Part shown: positions 33,531 to 44,803 of the stretch, piece by piece
Numbering within the stretch: position 1 is the stretch's first letter
Layout of the letters: each line of letters begins with the position of its first letter
Origin: Corythucha ciliata
Taxonomy: Eukaryota > Arthropoda > Insecta > Hemiptera > Tingidae
Reading direction: 5' to 3'
DNA: 64,000 bases
Assembly (NCBI GenBank): GCA_038030265.1
Contig: CM075941.1
Span: 14,632,001-14,696,000 of the forward strand
Made by a program: the position numbers and the translations under genes
Notes under the pieces: generated by a model
What the model was told of the DNA's origin: nothing
The model's database searches: none
The model's input: only the letters and a program-made list of their open reading frames with translations

Positions 33531-34907
33531 ATAGACTAAAGAGGTATGCTCTTAATTTTCAACCAATCATTATTGCTTGTGCCATGACGTCATGGGATGA
33601 CAAATTTTTAAAAAATTAACAGGTGGGACTTTTTTGAATAAAACAAAATTATTAACATTTCTGGGGCAACTTTTTTAATTGGTAGAACTACGCATTATTT
33701 CCTGCAGCACAAAGTTCCTGTGAAAGAAGTGATTGCAGGGCCCCTAAGTGTAATGGTTGGAGCAAAGAAAACTGCTGCAGGTGCAGGGTATCATGTCAGT
33801 TGTGAAACTTTTAGAAATTCTTTTAAGATAGAGCTAATTTCAGCAATTTTCTCGTAAAACAATGAGTTTTCGTGACATTCGTCAACGTAGAGACCTCGCC
33901 ACCCTTCCAATTAACTATAATATAAGCGCCCCGAAACATTTGGCTTCGTACTAAGGGTTCTCGGAGGTGTTTGTACAACAAACCGAACATCGACCAATAC
34001 GCTCGTATGGTGAGGGTGTGAATCGCCCTACTTCATCCTGGGTAGGCGGCCAGGAGCCTTAGCATGAACGGTCGGGGAAAAAGCCGCATGCGGGATCCAA
34101 GGACGCCGAATAAGAAATAACGTTATCCCGCCATAGCAATCACGTCTAGCGGCATTTTCGCACCAGTTTGTACTAAGGCCTGAGATGAGGCAAACACATT
34201 CCTCGATATCGACAGTGATTGAATACGGCTAGGTTCGAGGCCGGGATTCTGGTCGAAGGACACCATTAATACTAAAATACTTTTATTTTTACACATGACA
34301 GAGAGCCCTTTAAAACTTCAGCTTTATTGTCCAACCTATCTAAGAAATGCTCGTGAGCGTGATTGTCGCGGGCAGCAGAGAATCCCTTCCTTGCTCCCTC
34401 ATGAAGCTTACTGGTCGTTTCTCACTGATACACATAATAAACTCGCCCGTCACTGCGCCGAGTGCTGCCTGTACTGAATACACGGGGCTTCACGTGGTAC
34501 GTGTCAATTAACTGGGCCATAAAACGGTACATAAGGTCTAAGGAACAACTCCGCCAAATTATATCGCTTGTAAAAAAATTTCCAGGCACTTATTTTGGCC
34601 TTTCATTCATTTTTCGCTTGATCTACAAAGACGTTTCAAGGGAGAAACCAAAGTTGTATAGAACCCAAGTTCTTCCACTCATCACGATCGCTATGGTAAC
34701 GGTGGTCATTTATAAAATTTGAAATTTTGATCCCGTCAGAGCGCACTTACAACATTTGGTCTCAACTTTTTCTTCAATAAAGTGTCTGCTTCACAAACTA
34801 CACGTGAAGCAAATAAAATCACAGCTGGATTTTGGACATTTTTCATTTTCACTGATAGAAGATTTTTTTATTATTTCGATTCCTTTCGATCCATTTTCCT
34901 TATAAAA
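33531..34907. other. Spacer of the inverted repeat; possible Pol III-type segment
   Basis: No gene is called. A GC-balanced stretch at about 33930-34260 stands out from its AT-rich surroundings and contains GGTTCGAGGCC at 34232, close to a Pol III B box, with a weak A-box-like word upstream. It may be a SINE head or another non-LTR fragment. Bases 34618-34905 are the reverse complement of sequence at 37480-37740. Confidence 0.4.
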
Positions 34908-35625
34908 TAATTTAATTTCAACTTCAAATTCCGTCGTGTTTCGTGCCCCCGTGTAAAACCCAGCTCAGCCAGAGAAACTGTAGATTGATGTCCACCGTTT
35001 GTAAGTCTATGGTAGAGTGCAAATTTTCAAGGTAAAAGTTCAAGGTGGGTTTGAAGTTATTTTGGGGACAAAATTTGGAAAATGCATGCAAAACATTTTA
35101 TGTACAATTTTCTGTAGATTGGAATGAGTACTTGAAATCCGTGCAGCACAAATAAGGCGTGAAAAATTATGCCATGTACTTGACGAAGGCTGTTTGAAGG
35201 GGGCAAGGTGTACTATTTGCGTGAAACACGCCCTCAACGTTCGGTCTGCAGAGGGGATGGAAGAAACACCATGCTCACCTGACTCTTGAGAATGCCCAGG
35301 ATCTCGCTGCACTTGACAAAACATCGTAAAACAACAACATTTCAATAGATGTACAATAAACTTTATTTAACTCAACGGAAATCTTCTTCAGTTTTAGTCT
35401 GCTTGAACTATTCATCCACTATTCATTACTATTATGTCGTGATAGACCCGATATTCATAGTTTTCATTTGGTTTAATAAACTATTATTTTTTTATTTGTT
35501 CATAAGCGTTTTCCGAACCGCCAAATTTTGAGACCAAATGTCATGTGGCACTCTGGCGGGAGCAATTTTCCCTCTAGCTTTAGTGACCACGCGTTATCAG
35601 AAGAGAAATGACTTGGTATCTATAC
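34908..35625. repeat. Right arm of the ~720-bp inverted repeat
   Basis: Reverse complement of 31826-32550. Its outer end continues into a further repeat unit that is then duplicated directly at 36049. The arm includes CCGTCGTGTTTCGTGCCCCC, seen as its complement near 32510. Confidence 0.8.
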
Positions 35626-36391
35626 GACTTTGGGAGAAACTATGGGAGGTGAAGCTTCACATGTGAAGTTTGGTCCCTCATTATTTTTTTTACTCCCGTG
35701 ACGTAAATTTTTGACAAAAATTTCCTTAGTTACGAGCATACCTCTGTAAGTCTATTTACCTTGTGGAGTACGGACCCGTGACGTAAATTTTGACAAAAAT
35801 TTCCTTAGTTACGAGCATACCTCTGTAAGTCTATTTACCTTGTGGAGTACCGGACTCAATGTTTCTCTGAAACGCCGCCAGATATCGTATCCCTTAGCTA
35901 CAATCGCCAATGAAGAAAATGGATCGAAAAGAATCAAAATAATAAAAAAATCTTCTATCAGTGAAAATGAAAAATGTCCAAAATCCAGCTGTAATTTTAT
36001 TTGCTTCACATGTAGTTTGTGAAGCAGACACTTTATGAAAGAAAAAGTTGAGACCAAATGTCATGTGGCACTCTGGCGGGAGCAATTTTCCCTCTAGCTT
36101 TAGTGACCACGCGTTATCAGAAGAGAAATGACTTGGTATCTATACGACTTTGGGAGAAACTATGGGAGGTGAAGCTTCACATGTGAAGTTTGGTCCCTCA
36201 TTATTTTTTTTACTCCCGTGACGTAAATTTTGACAAAAATTTCCTTAGTTACGAGCATACCTCTGTAAGTCTATTTACCTTGTGGAGTACCGGACTCAAT
36301 GTTTCTCTGAAACGCCGCCAGATATCGTATCCCTTAGCTACAATCGCCAATGAAGAAAATGGATCGAAAAGAATCAAAATAATAAAAAAAT
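35529..36391. repeat. ~520-bp tandem duplication with internal 74-bp repeat
   Basis: AATGTCATGTGGCACTCTGG begins at about 35536 and again at about 36057, a period near 520. In the first unit a 74-base piece (from CCGTGACGTAAATTTT to GTGGAGTAC) is itself repeated in tandem at about 35696-35850; the second unit has one copy. A third partial copy of the distal part (GGACTCAATGTTTCTCTGAA onward) lies at 37430-37636. Confidence 0.8.
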
Positions 36392-36704
36392 CGGTTTCCA
36401 AATTAAGCCGACCCTCGAAATCTGTTTGTCAGCAACAAACTTCCGCGAATTTTGGATTTTCGGTGAAACTGATAAGCGAAAATGTGATCTTTTTTAGTGA
36501 GAAAAATCCGCAAAATTGTTTTTATGGAGCTTAATACAAGAAATTTGTGTTTCTGTTAGCCAAATCAAGGAAAACGTGCGTTTTTTTTTGTTTTTTTTTT
36601 AAAGAAATATCAGTAAAAATGATGTCTTAGTAGTCGAAATCAGAGATGCTGGTTGCTCAGCGAGGCAGAGCTTTATTGTAGTGTGCGAAGTTTGGTTTTC
36701 ACCA

Positions 36705-36759
<55 letters not shown>

Positions 36760-36979
36760 ACATGTGCGGAAGTCTTATGCCCCTGCCCCCCGCTGGCTAC
36801 GCTCATGAACCGAGCCTCTGCGCAATGGAAAATGGGCCTTGAAACTTTGCATGACCTAAAAGTGGCAAAACTGATCAATAACTGACGATTCGGGCCATTA
36901 AAATGCCTATAATCTGACTTGCTGCGCCGAAAAAAATGGCCAAAATGGCTATTAGCGTCCTAAACATGGCCACGCTCGA
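36388..36979. repeat. Copy of the hAT-type element's right end plus flank
   Basis: Repeats 31045-31402 nearly exactly, including a longer poly-A tract (about 52 A at 36707-36758), then jumps to the right terminus CGCTGGCTACGCTCATG and its flank AACCGAGCCTCTGCG. About 100 bases inside the end are missing relative to 31.4-31.5 kb. Element and flank were therefore copied together, not by transposition. Confidence 0.75.
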
Positions 36980-37430
36980 GACAATGTGGTGTCTCGGAGT
37001 CTCGGTTACGACGGGAAGAGCAACCAACGACACAGCAGTTTTCTCTGGATTCGCCCTTAAGAGACATCCCACGAGCGCCTCATCATTTTTTTATTGGTAC
37101 TCGCCAGCTCACCGTTTCGTTTTAGTGCTCAGAGAACGGCACGGGTTTAGCAAAATTAAACTAATGGTCGAAAACATTTTTGAATCAGTGTTTTCGAGTT
37201 TTCTTGCTCCAACAATCAGCCGAGAGTGAAAGTTTCTGTACGGGTGTACTGCGCACCCGCATAACCCTCTTGTTTTCTTGATTCGGTGATGCCAAAGGTA
37301 CAATATCGAGCCGTAGTTCACAGGAAAAAAGTGTCACTGACCAACATTTTCGATACGTGAACTTCCTCATTGTAGAAAACCTTTGTTGTAGTTTGTTGTC
37401 AAATGACAACAACAAATCACATGGAGTACC
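36980..37430. repeat. ~460-bp direct repeat, copy 2
   Basis: Copy of 33065-33530. The junction with the preceding repeat is abrupt at about 36978, and at its right end it joins the GGACTCAATGTTTCTC unit directly. The breakpoints show serial rearrangement of pre-existing pieces. Confidence 0.8.
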
Positions 37431-37745
37431 CGGACTCAATGTTTCTCTGAAACGCCGCCAGATATCGTATCCCTTAGCTACAATCGCCAATGAAGAAAAT
37501 GGATCGAAAAGAATCAAAATAATAAAAAAATCTTCTATCTGTGAAAATGAAAAATGTCCAAAATCCAGCTGTAATTTTATTTGCTTCACATGTAGTTTGT
37601 GAAGCAGACACTTTATGAAAGAAAAAGTTGAGACCGAATGTTGTAAGTGCGCTCTGACGGGATCAAAATTTCATTTTTTATAAATGACCACCGTTACCAT
37701 AGCGATCGTGATGAGTGGAAGAACTTGGGTTCTACACAACTTTGG
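37431..37745. repeat. Inverted copy of 34.6-34.9 kb
   Basis: CCAGCTGTAATTTTATTTGC, then AAGTTGAGACCGAATGTTGT and CCGTTACCATAGCGATCGTG are the reverse complement of sequence between 34618 and 34905. The first part also matches 35860-36055 directly. Mosaic repetition ends here. Confidence 0.75.
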
Positions 37746-40555
37746 GTAAAATAGTCAGTTTTTGGCCTGCATTTGTTTCCTTTATCGTGTGTCCCCTCGT
37801 AGGCTCTTTTTCACTTCTCTGCTCTTGAAGGGGCCATGTATACGCTTCTAAGAGAGCACAAAGTCTTGAAAGCCACAATATTGACGCTATAAAACAGCAT
37901 TCGAATAGACTTTACTGGTACCTGGTGCACCGAATTGCGGGACGTCGACCGGATTAAAAAAAAAAAAAAAAAAGTATAAAAAGAAAATAATAAGAGCATC
38001 GACGTACCTACCACGACTAACAAGCCCTCGCCCTCGTTCGCTAAATTTACGATCCAACAACCTAGGGCAATCGTAAAAACGCCATTTTTCCACGCTCGCG
38101 AATAAATCATAAAGTTTATTTAATAATTTGCTGTTTTGCGAAATTCGCTTCCCATATAACGGCACGCGGAATCGCGTTTACAAAAAAATTGAAATGACCG
38201 TGACGGGCGGGAGTGGATTGGTAAGAGTGGGGTGGGGGAGCGAGGACAAGAAAGAACAAATACATCCGAAAACTTTATTAATGGTATAAAATATAGCCTA
38301 AAACTCGTTTCTGAACGCCCGGCCCCCCTCTTTACCTTCCACCACCATCTTTTCTCGGCACAATTTATACAGGAACAAGACTTGTATATATAAAAAGGGG
38401 AGGTGAATTTATTATATGTATAGTGTAAATCAAAAAGCCACGGAGAAGACGTTTATAGCTTGGATGGGTCTGGGTGGAATTTATGCCTCCACTGTTAGTC
38501 GGTTTTGCCACGGATAGTTTGCTCATAACGAAGAAAAGAGAATGGTGTTGATGCTGGAAACGGTGTGGTGGCGGCGGAGGGGGGTTAAACATCAAGAATT
38601 CTCTTACGAGCGCGCCGTATAAGTAACACACATATTCCAGGGTAGCCTCTTGTGTTATTCTTGCAATGGTTGATGCTAGTGAGGAGGAGGAGAAGAGGGG
38701 AATCGTTGAAGCTGCCACACATAATTTCAACGCGTTTAAAACCAACGGGCTCTCGACCAAGAGGCCTAAAAACGAAAATTCGAGAAAAAAGTACTTCAAT
38801 CACTTCTTAGATGGTGGGAGGGACGTGGGGGATTTAAGCATTCCCAAACGCTATTTTGTAGGCACCACGGGGTTCGGATGCTGTTGAACCTTTTGGCTCT
38901 CTCTCTCCCCGTAGGTGTATTAATTTAATTTATCGTCGGATATTTAGCGTGTTTATCTTTCCAGAGATGCCATAGATAGGTGGATTGGTTTGGGAGGGGG
39001 AAGGGGTGAGGGAACGGCGTTCCACCCAAATGCACTTTCCGTGTAGTCCTGACGGCGCGACAAAAAGACGTGTCAAATGAGAATTAATTTTTTTCCTCCC
39101 CGTCCACCACTATCTGAGCGTGATAGGGTTTCTACGGTGGCAAGGCGGGTGGTAAGGGGGCGACTGGACAGGTAACTGTGACAATGGTGGAGGGATGGGG
39201 CGTTGTTTTTAATTTTCTGTCTCTTTTTTTTTTGGACGGGAGACCCCAGAGTTTGTCGTCCGGTTCCTCAACCCCCACACGAAAAAAAAACTTTTTTTTT
39301 TCTTGTCTACTTCTTCTTTCAAGTGTGATCATTCTTCTAAAATTGGAAGATCTTGATGCCGCGAGAAATTTGTCGTTGCATTAATCAGATAATCCTCTCT
39401 GTCTTGCCCCCCAACATTTTACATATTCCCGCGATAAAAAAAAAGCTTAAGTTACACCATTTATTTTCCTACAAGGACAAAACAGCCAAACAAAAAAAAG
39501 CAACGGACTTGGTTGAACCTGAATGAAGCCAGGTCAAGTAATTACCCCTCCCTCCTCATCATATGATTTCTTTGCTGTTACGTTACGGCGTAAAACAATG
39601 AACCCCGTCCCTCCGGTCATGCAACCCTTTCCATCAAAAAATCCCTTCTCAACACTGCCGCCGCCGCCCAAGAAAAACAAAACAAACATAAAAGGTATCG
39701 AGTATGACGGGTGATTGCCGCAGCGGGAGGGAGCCTCTAGCGCAATCATCAGTCACGTCCACACCGGGGCCTTTATAACAAAAGCACGGTGTGTTAATGA
39801 AATTTACTTTAATGTGGTGGTGAGGGGGTAGAGGAACAGAATAAACTTCACGCTCTCGCCCTAAGTAAACTTCTACTAAAAAACAACAAAAAAACCGGCC
39901 TACAACAACAAAATTGTCGAAAAATGGATAAGGCTCACAATCTGTTAATCATCGAACGTTCTACGAACTTTAGATTTGTTATAAAGTGTGAACATGGTGA
40001 ATTAAGGGAGGGGGAGGCTACTGATCCGCCTTTGTCTTTGTCCCATAAGCTTCAATTTTACAGCTATAAAGGACAGCGTAATTATTACAAGGAAAACTTC
40101 GTTATTTTGTCACGGTTTACAATATCAGCGATGAAAATTAAAACATTTCAGTGGTTCCTGTTTTAATTTGTTGCTCGCGTAAAATTACTTTTACTTGCGT
40201 TGGAATTTCTAATTGCGGGGTCGTAATTACTAACTACAGGTTCGCGAGACTGCTAATTTTTGTATCGCGTCATTGAAAATAACGCAATAATTTTGACCTT
40301 GTTGATATTCATACACTGAAGTGAAAAACCACCACGTCCTCTTACCGTATTGCTCTTACCGTATTGGGTAAGAGCATGTACGTACGCGTGTCATAGTTTT
40401 ATCACGCCGTTATATCCTATCAAAATTAATATGGCTGTACCGTGGAAATCACCACAGCGCTATTTCATTTTACACCTCTTCCCCCCTACGACCCGCTCTT
40501 AAGACCTAGATAAGAAAACGTTTCAAATTCTGCGTGCTTGTCGTATTACCACTTA
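37746..40555. other. Intergenic, nothing recognised
   Basis: Unique-looking sequence with an 18-A tract at about 37954 and several G/C runs. Frames such as 38365-38799 (minus) are low-complexity or overlap others on the opposite strand. At about 40340-40370 the word TCTTACCGTATTG occurs twice in tandem. Confidence 0.4.
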
Positions 40556-40559
40556 TAAT

Positions 40560-40865
40560 TAAATTAAAATTACCGCTTTTACTCAATTTTAGCCGCGAAC
40601 TTGTGGATTTTTTCTACTTGATCCACAAATTAGATTTAACCCATTTGAGCTGTGAGTGCGCGTTATCTTGATTTTAGTCGGAATTGCGGTTTTGCTCAAT
40701 TTTAGTCGCAAATTATTTCCTAGTTTCATCCTCGAAGTGTAGCTACCAATTTTACTCAATTTTAGCCCCGGGGAATCAGAAGTTTTTCTTAAATTGATCC
40801 GCGAATTGGCGTTTATTTAATTAGTATTATTTTAGCTGTGAATTGGCGCAAAGGCGTAGCCAGCC
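40560..40865. repeat. Degenerate ~30-bp array with a hAT-type end
   Basis: TTTTACTCAATTTTAGCC-type units in orientation 1, ending at AAGGCGTAGCCAGCCC (about 40849), which matches the subterminal word of the hAT-type elements. The CAG of the terminus is absent, so this is a decayed copy. Confidence 0.5.
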
Positions 40866-41064
40866 CTTGACCCACAAGGGTTTTCTGCATTTTACCAACC
40901 TTGACGGCTACTCCACTTTCCGCCGCTAAGGGAGGCTTAGCGCTTCTGCAGCTCCTGTGCTCCCTTGATAACCCTAGTCGGCAATTTGTAGTGAAAAGTC
41001 CATTATTCCAATAACTTTTTTTTTGGGTAGAAACTTCAAATTTGTGTTAAAAACTACTTTTTTT

Positions 41065-41225
41065 GTAATTAATAAATTAATTAAACTGATGTTATCCGGA
41101 CGACGATGAAAGAGCATAGCCCAACACGATTCGAGTTTCGAGAAAAAATGGCTCCCCGGCGGGTTTTGAACCAGCAACCTCTGGATTACCAGTCCAGCAC
41201 GCTGCCAATTTCGCCACGAAGACAT
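41065..41225 (-). mobile_element. tRNA-derived SINE, copy 1
   Basis: The minus-strand head (from about 41222) has an A-box-like TGGCGAAATTGGCAGC, a well-formed stem with loop CTGGTAA (Thr-like GGT), and the B box GGTTCAAAACC. The acceptor arm does not pair, so it is not a tRNA gene. The body follows, with CGAATCGTGTTGGGCTATG and GTCGTCCGGATAACATCAG, and ends in a TTAATTAATTTATTAATTA tail near 41067. Confidence 0.75.
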
Positions 41226-41339
41226 CGTAATTCCGAGGGATAAGCTAAGCCGAACCCACCCAGGTACATTGTTTCTCGAACTCTATGCGTCTCTCCTGGA
41301 CGGTAAACCACTCCGAATTTTATCTTATCTAGATGTTGT

Positions 41340-41620
41340 TAGATGGATATAATGAATAATTCTGTCACCGGTATTTTTAATTAATAAATTAATTAAACTG
41401 ATGTTATCCGGACGACGATGGAAGAGCATAGCCCAACACAATTCGAGTTTCGAGAAAAAGTTACTCCCCGGCGGAATTTGAACTCGCAACCTCTAGATTA
41501 CCAGTCCAGCACGCTCGAATCGTGTTGGGCTATGTCCTTCCATCGTCGTCCGGATAACATCAGTTTAATTAATTTATTAATTAAAAATACCGGCGACAGA
41601 ATTATTCATCATCCATCTAT
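41340..41620. mobile_element. SINE copies 2 and 3, head to head
   Basis: A second minus-strand copy (body about 41375-41450, tRNA head to about 41516) is cut inside the head at GCACGC and joined directly to an inverted copy of the body (41515-41613). The flanking GAATAATTCTGTCACCGGTA at 41353 is also mirrored near 41594, so the inversion includes flanking DNA. The result is a ~100-base-arm palindrome. Confidence 0.7.
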
Positions 41621-41629
41621 TTTCTTTGT

Positions 41630-41875
41630 GGTAAAACCACCAGTTTTGGGGAGGAAATTTAAAGTTAAAATCATCATTATTGAAAAATCTTCAGTTTTTA
41701 TATTATCTCGTCAACTCTGGCGTGAAACCGTTAGTTTTTAACTAAAATCGCCAGTTTTCGAGACGATATCCTCCGAAAATAAAGATTTCACTCCAAAGCT
41801 GACGTGAACTAACAGAACTGAAGATTTCAAGTCAATATTGGTGATTTTACCCTTAAGCTTTTGAATGGTTTCCCT
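41630..41875. repeat. Short ~30-bp array, CCAGTTTT type
   Basis: AAACCACCAGTTTTGG, AAATCTTCAGTTTTTA, AAACCGTTAGTTTTTA and AAATCGCCAGTTTTCG follow at about 27-33-base intervals. The same type recurs at 62.1-62.36 kb. Confidence 0.5.
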
Positions 41876-41949
41876 CAAAATAAAACGTTAACCCCCCCGT
41901 GCGTTTGTCACACTCTGGTGTACATAAGTCCATGCGTGAGTGAGCCGAT

Positions 41950-42185
41950 CCATTGACCCCACTGCTCAGCTCATCCCCAAGACCGGAGACTATTCCGCCC
42001 AGTCCATCCGCAGCATCGCCAGTTGCTCGGGAAGATCTGCGGTCTTACCAGCCATCGCCCCTGCGTCATACAAAAGTTCAAACAAGTTACCAACAAGAAA
42101 AAAAGAGTGAGATGGTCTGCGCACTTATACCGGCCAGCCACATCGCCGATACCAAAAAAGTCACAATAATCGCTTTGGAAAACAT
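41950..42185 (-). pseudogene. Small secreted protein gene, frameshifted (copy B)
   Basis: Exon 1 (42185-42131) encodes an intact signal peptide starting MFSKAIIVTFLVSAMWLA. The phase-1 intron (42130-42061) starts GTATAAGT and ends GACGCAG, again 70 bases long. Exon 2 (from 42060) opens GAMAGK but in the spliced frame reaches TAG at 41990. The family's Gly-rich sequence (ADGLGGIVSGLGDELSS) is in another frame, so a small indel near the exon start disabled it. A 41-residue secreted peptide could still be made. The trailer resembles that of copy C. A 41-base block shared with 8442-8482 lies about 80-120 bases upstream. Confidence 0.65.
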
Positions 42186-42263
42186 AAATGTTGGCTCTAG
42201 GCTTGTAGCGCTTTGAATGACAAAACTGGATACTTCAATCCCTTTTTTACGATGGTCCGAAGG

Positions 42264-42304
42264 GAAACCTCGACAATTTAGTCGTGACGCTTAACGATGT
42301 GTTG
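42264..42304. repeat. 41-bp block identical to 8442-8482
   Basis: Contains CTCGACAATTTAGTCGTGAC and ends AACGATGTGTTG. Neighbouring sequence is unrelated at the two sites. Here it lies in the presumed promoter region of copy B; at 8.4 kb no gene is seen. Its nature is unknown. Confidence 0.75.
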
Positions 42305-42369
42305 TTTCACTGGTGCCTCATGGTTCCAGGCGACGGACGCCACGACAGTCAGGCGCCAAATGTCCAAAA

Positions 42370-42870
42370 TGTAAGTGTCCATACGAGCAAACCACACGAA
42401 ACCCGTGAAATTAGTTTCTGAAAGTGCCAGATCCACGGAATTGGCAGTTTGGAAGAGCGAAATTTGCAAAATTGCTTCTGTTTTTTCAATGACTCGGGCT
42501 AGCGACATTGGTTATTCGAATGAGCCAATCACAAAACATTGCTTTTTGAATGGGTCAACTGCGCGAAATTTATAGAAGATGCGAAATTTGCAACTCTGTC
42601 TTTTTGGATGAGTTAACCTGCGAAATTGGTGTTTTAGTGAATCGCAACTTCATGAAATTTGAATTCTTCAGGGATCCAGCAGCACGAAATCGGTATTGAG
42701 AGAGCCCAACTCACAAAATTTGTTTCTTGAAAAAAGCTAGATCCGTGAAATTGGCTTTTTGAATGGGCCAAATGAAAATGAGAGGGCCCGCTTCGTGAAA
42801 TTTGAAAATATAGCCAGACCAAAACAAATTGGCATCTCGAGAAGCGTTCCAGCAGATTTTTTTTCTGTCT
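42370..42870. repeat. Degenerate ~30-bp array, GAAATT/GGGCCAA type
   Basis: Units combine a CGTGAAATT-like word, a TTTNTGAATG-like word and GGGCCAA/GAGCCAA about every 30-40 bases. It resembles the reverse complement of the array at 53.4-54.6 kb. Confidence 0.5.
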
Positions 42871-43221
42871 CACTCTGTATACGAATGAATTTGTGGAAGT
42901 GATCATGGAAGGGGATGGGGGGGGGGGAGTTGCGCTGGTTCACACAGCTAACTATGGCTAAACATGCATACTGCCAGGGGGAAAATGCCCCTCCTAGCCT
43001 TTCCTCCCCCCCCCCCTAGATCCGAACCTGGCTCACCAAATAACCATTTTCGCGGGTCTGGCTCACTATGCACCTACATAGAAACGCAATTTCTTTAGTT
43101 TTGGCTGGCTTAAAACCCAATTCAGTGTTGCCTTCATTGAAATAATCCGTTTCACCTTTTGCCGGCGGTATAGGTGAAATTTTCTCCAATGAGTGCCCCC
43201 CCCCCACCCACTTATATGAAG
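42871..43221. other. Intergenic before the BEL element
   Basis: No gene. Long G and C runs (42917-42928, 43007-43017, 43197-43206). The frame at 43016-43276 runs into the LTR and is not a gene. Confidence 0.4.
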
Positions 43222-43226
43222 GGCTC

Positions 43227-43363
43227 TGATGATGTAGTGGACTGTATATTAAAGGGAAATAAAACTCAGTTCTCAAAGGCTTTCAGTCAATAATTAACTC
43301 TTTATTATTAAATTTCATGTGCCATCTTGTATGTCGATTTAATTGAAGATGAAGCATTATCCA
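43227..43363 (-). repeat. 3' LTR of the BEL/Pao element
   Basis: 137 bases starting TGATGATGTAGTGG on the plus strand and ending GCATTATCCA, so the ends follow the TG...CA rule in element orientation too. It holds AATAAA (plus-strand TTTATT at 43301-43306), the likely polyadenylation signal. A purine-rich AAGGGGTGGAG lies just inside as the candidate polypurine tract. Confidence 0.9.
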
Positions 43364-43389
43364 TACTCCACCCCTTGAAGACGTCGTCT

Positions 43390-44796
43390 TCAACTGTCTT
43401 GAACTGTTAGAGGGCAAATGCAGGTGATGGGTCGCTTGAATATCCCTCTTGAGGTCTTGAGAGTGACAACTCGTACAACACCGTCTCTTCCTGGATGTAG
43501 TTGAATGATTTTTCCTAAATTCCACTCAGCTGGTGGGAACTTGTCATCTTTGATCAGGACGATGGTGCCGATTGAAGGAGTCTTTTGTCGAGATAGCCAT
43601 TTTTGTCTGGCTTGTAGAGTGTTGAGATACTCTTTTGACCATTTTCCCCAAAATTGGTTCCGAAGATGTTGAATGTAAAGCATTCTTTTCACGGGGCTGC
43701 ATTTTTCCAATTGAGGGCTTGGTTCTGGTAGTGTTGTCCGAGCATCTCCTAATAAAAAATGTGAAGGTGAGAGAGGTTGGGGATCTCTTGGGTCCGACGA
43801 AATGGCTGTTAGGGGACGTGAATTAACGACTGCTTCGATTTGGGTCAATAAAGTGTAAAGTTCTGTCAAAGTCAGCAAAGAATTTCCTAAGGCTCTTTTA
43901 ATGTGGAACTTTACTGATTTTATAGACGATTCCCAGAGACCACCGAAGTGTGGAGATTTGGGTGGTATGAATTCCCAGTGGATTCCTTCTTCTGCGGCCG
44001 TTGAAATTATTTCCTTCTGAAAAAATTGCGAATTAAATGGATTTTTCAGTTCTTTTAATCTAGAATTGCTTCCGACGAATGTTTGACTGTTATCGGAATG
44101 AATTTTATGAGGCCTTCCTCGTCGAGAGACGAATCTTCGAAGTGCTGCTAAAAAAGAATCTACTGTGAGGTCTTCGAATAATTCGAGATGAATCGCCTTT
44201 GTTGAAAAACAAACAAACAATGCGATATATGCTTTCGAATAAATTGGTCGTTTTTGTCTAGAATATCTGAAGGCAATTGGACCGCAGTAGTCGACGCCAG
44301 TTGTATGAAATGGTCTTAACGGAGTGACTCTATCTCGAGGAAGTTGACCCATTAGCTGAAACAGAGGTTTTGCGTTGTGACGAAAACAAATGACGCATTG
44401 ACGAACAATTTTCCGAACGATGTATTTTCCTCGCAAAGTCCAATACAACTGTCGTAAATAGTTTAATACAGTCTGAGGACCAGCGTGCAAAGTTCGTACG
44501 TGAGCATCTCGAACTATTAAGGTGGTTAACGGGCTTTCCGCGGGAATTAAAATTTGATGACGTTGGTTTAAATCTAGATCCGAATTTTCGAGACGACCAC
44601 CTACCCTTAACAGACTATCGTCTTGTCCTAGAAATGGGTTTAGATTGATAAGTTTGCTGGATGGTCCTATGTTACCGGAAGACCGAATGTTTTGAATTTC
44701 AGGGTTAAAATGATGTTCCTGTTCAAATCGAATTAATAAATTTAGTGCACGTTGCGATTCCCAAGGAGTTATGGGACCTCTTTGCTTGGTTGTCAA
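43390..44796 (-). pseudogene. BEL pol, integrase segment
   Basis: 468 open codons covering the integrase. The zinc-binding H2C2 region contains GPQTVLNYLRQLYWTLRG and CVICFRHNA. The catalytic core has Asp in TGVDYCGP, Asp in RPHKIHSDNSQTF and Glu in PHFGGLWESSIK. The C-terminal domain (DUF5641 type) includes GTIVLIKDD and PPAEWNLGKI. It joins the DNA copy into the host genome. This segment itself has no stop, but it is separated from the upstream frame by a one-base shift near 44803-44810. Confidence 0.9.
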
Positions 44797-44803
44797 TTTT
44801 GTT

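Noticed and set aside
33053..37229. 85-110-codon frames in the duplicated 460-bp repeat as a gene pair
   Set aside because: The frame lengths and ends differ between the two nearly identical copies, frames are open on both strands, and no domain is visible.
41160..41222. tRNA-Thr-like gene on the minus strand
   Set aside because: The anticodon stem is perfect, but the acceptor arm does not pair. The same head occurs again at 41.5 kb attached to the same body, so it is a SINE.
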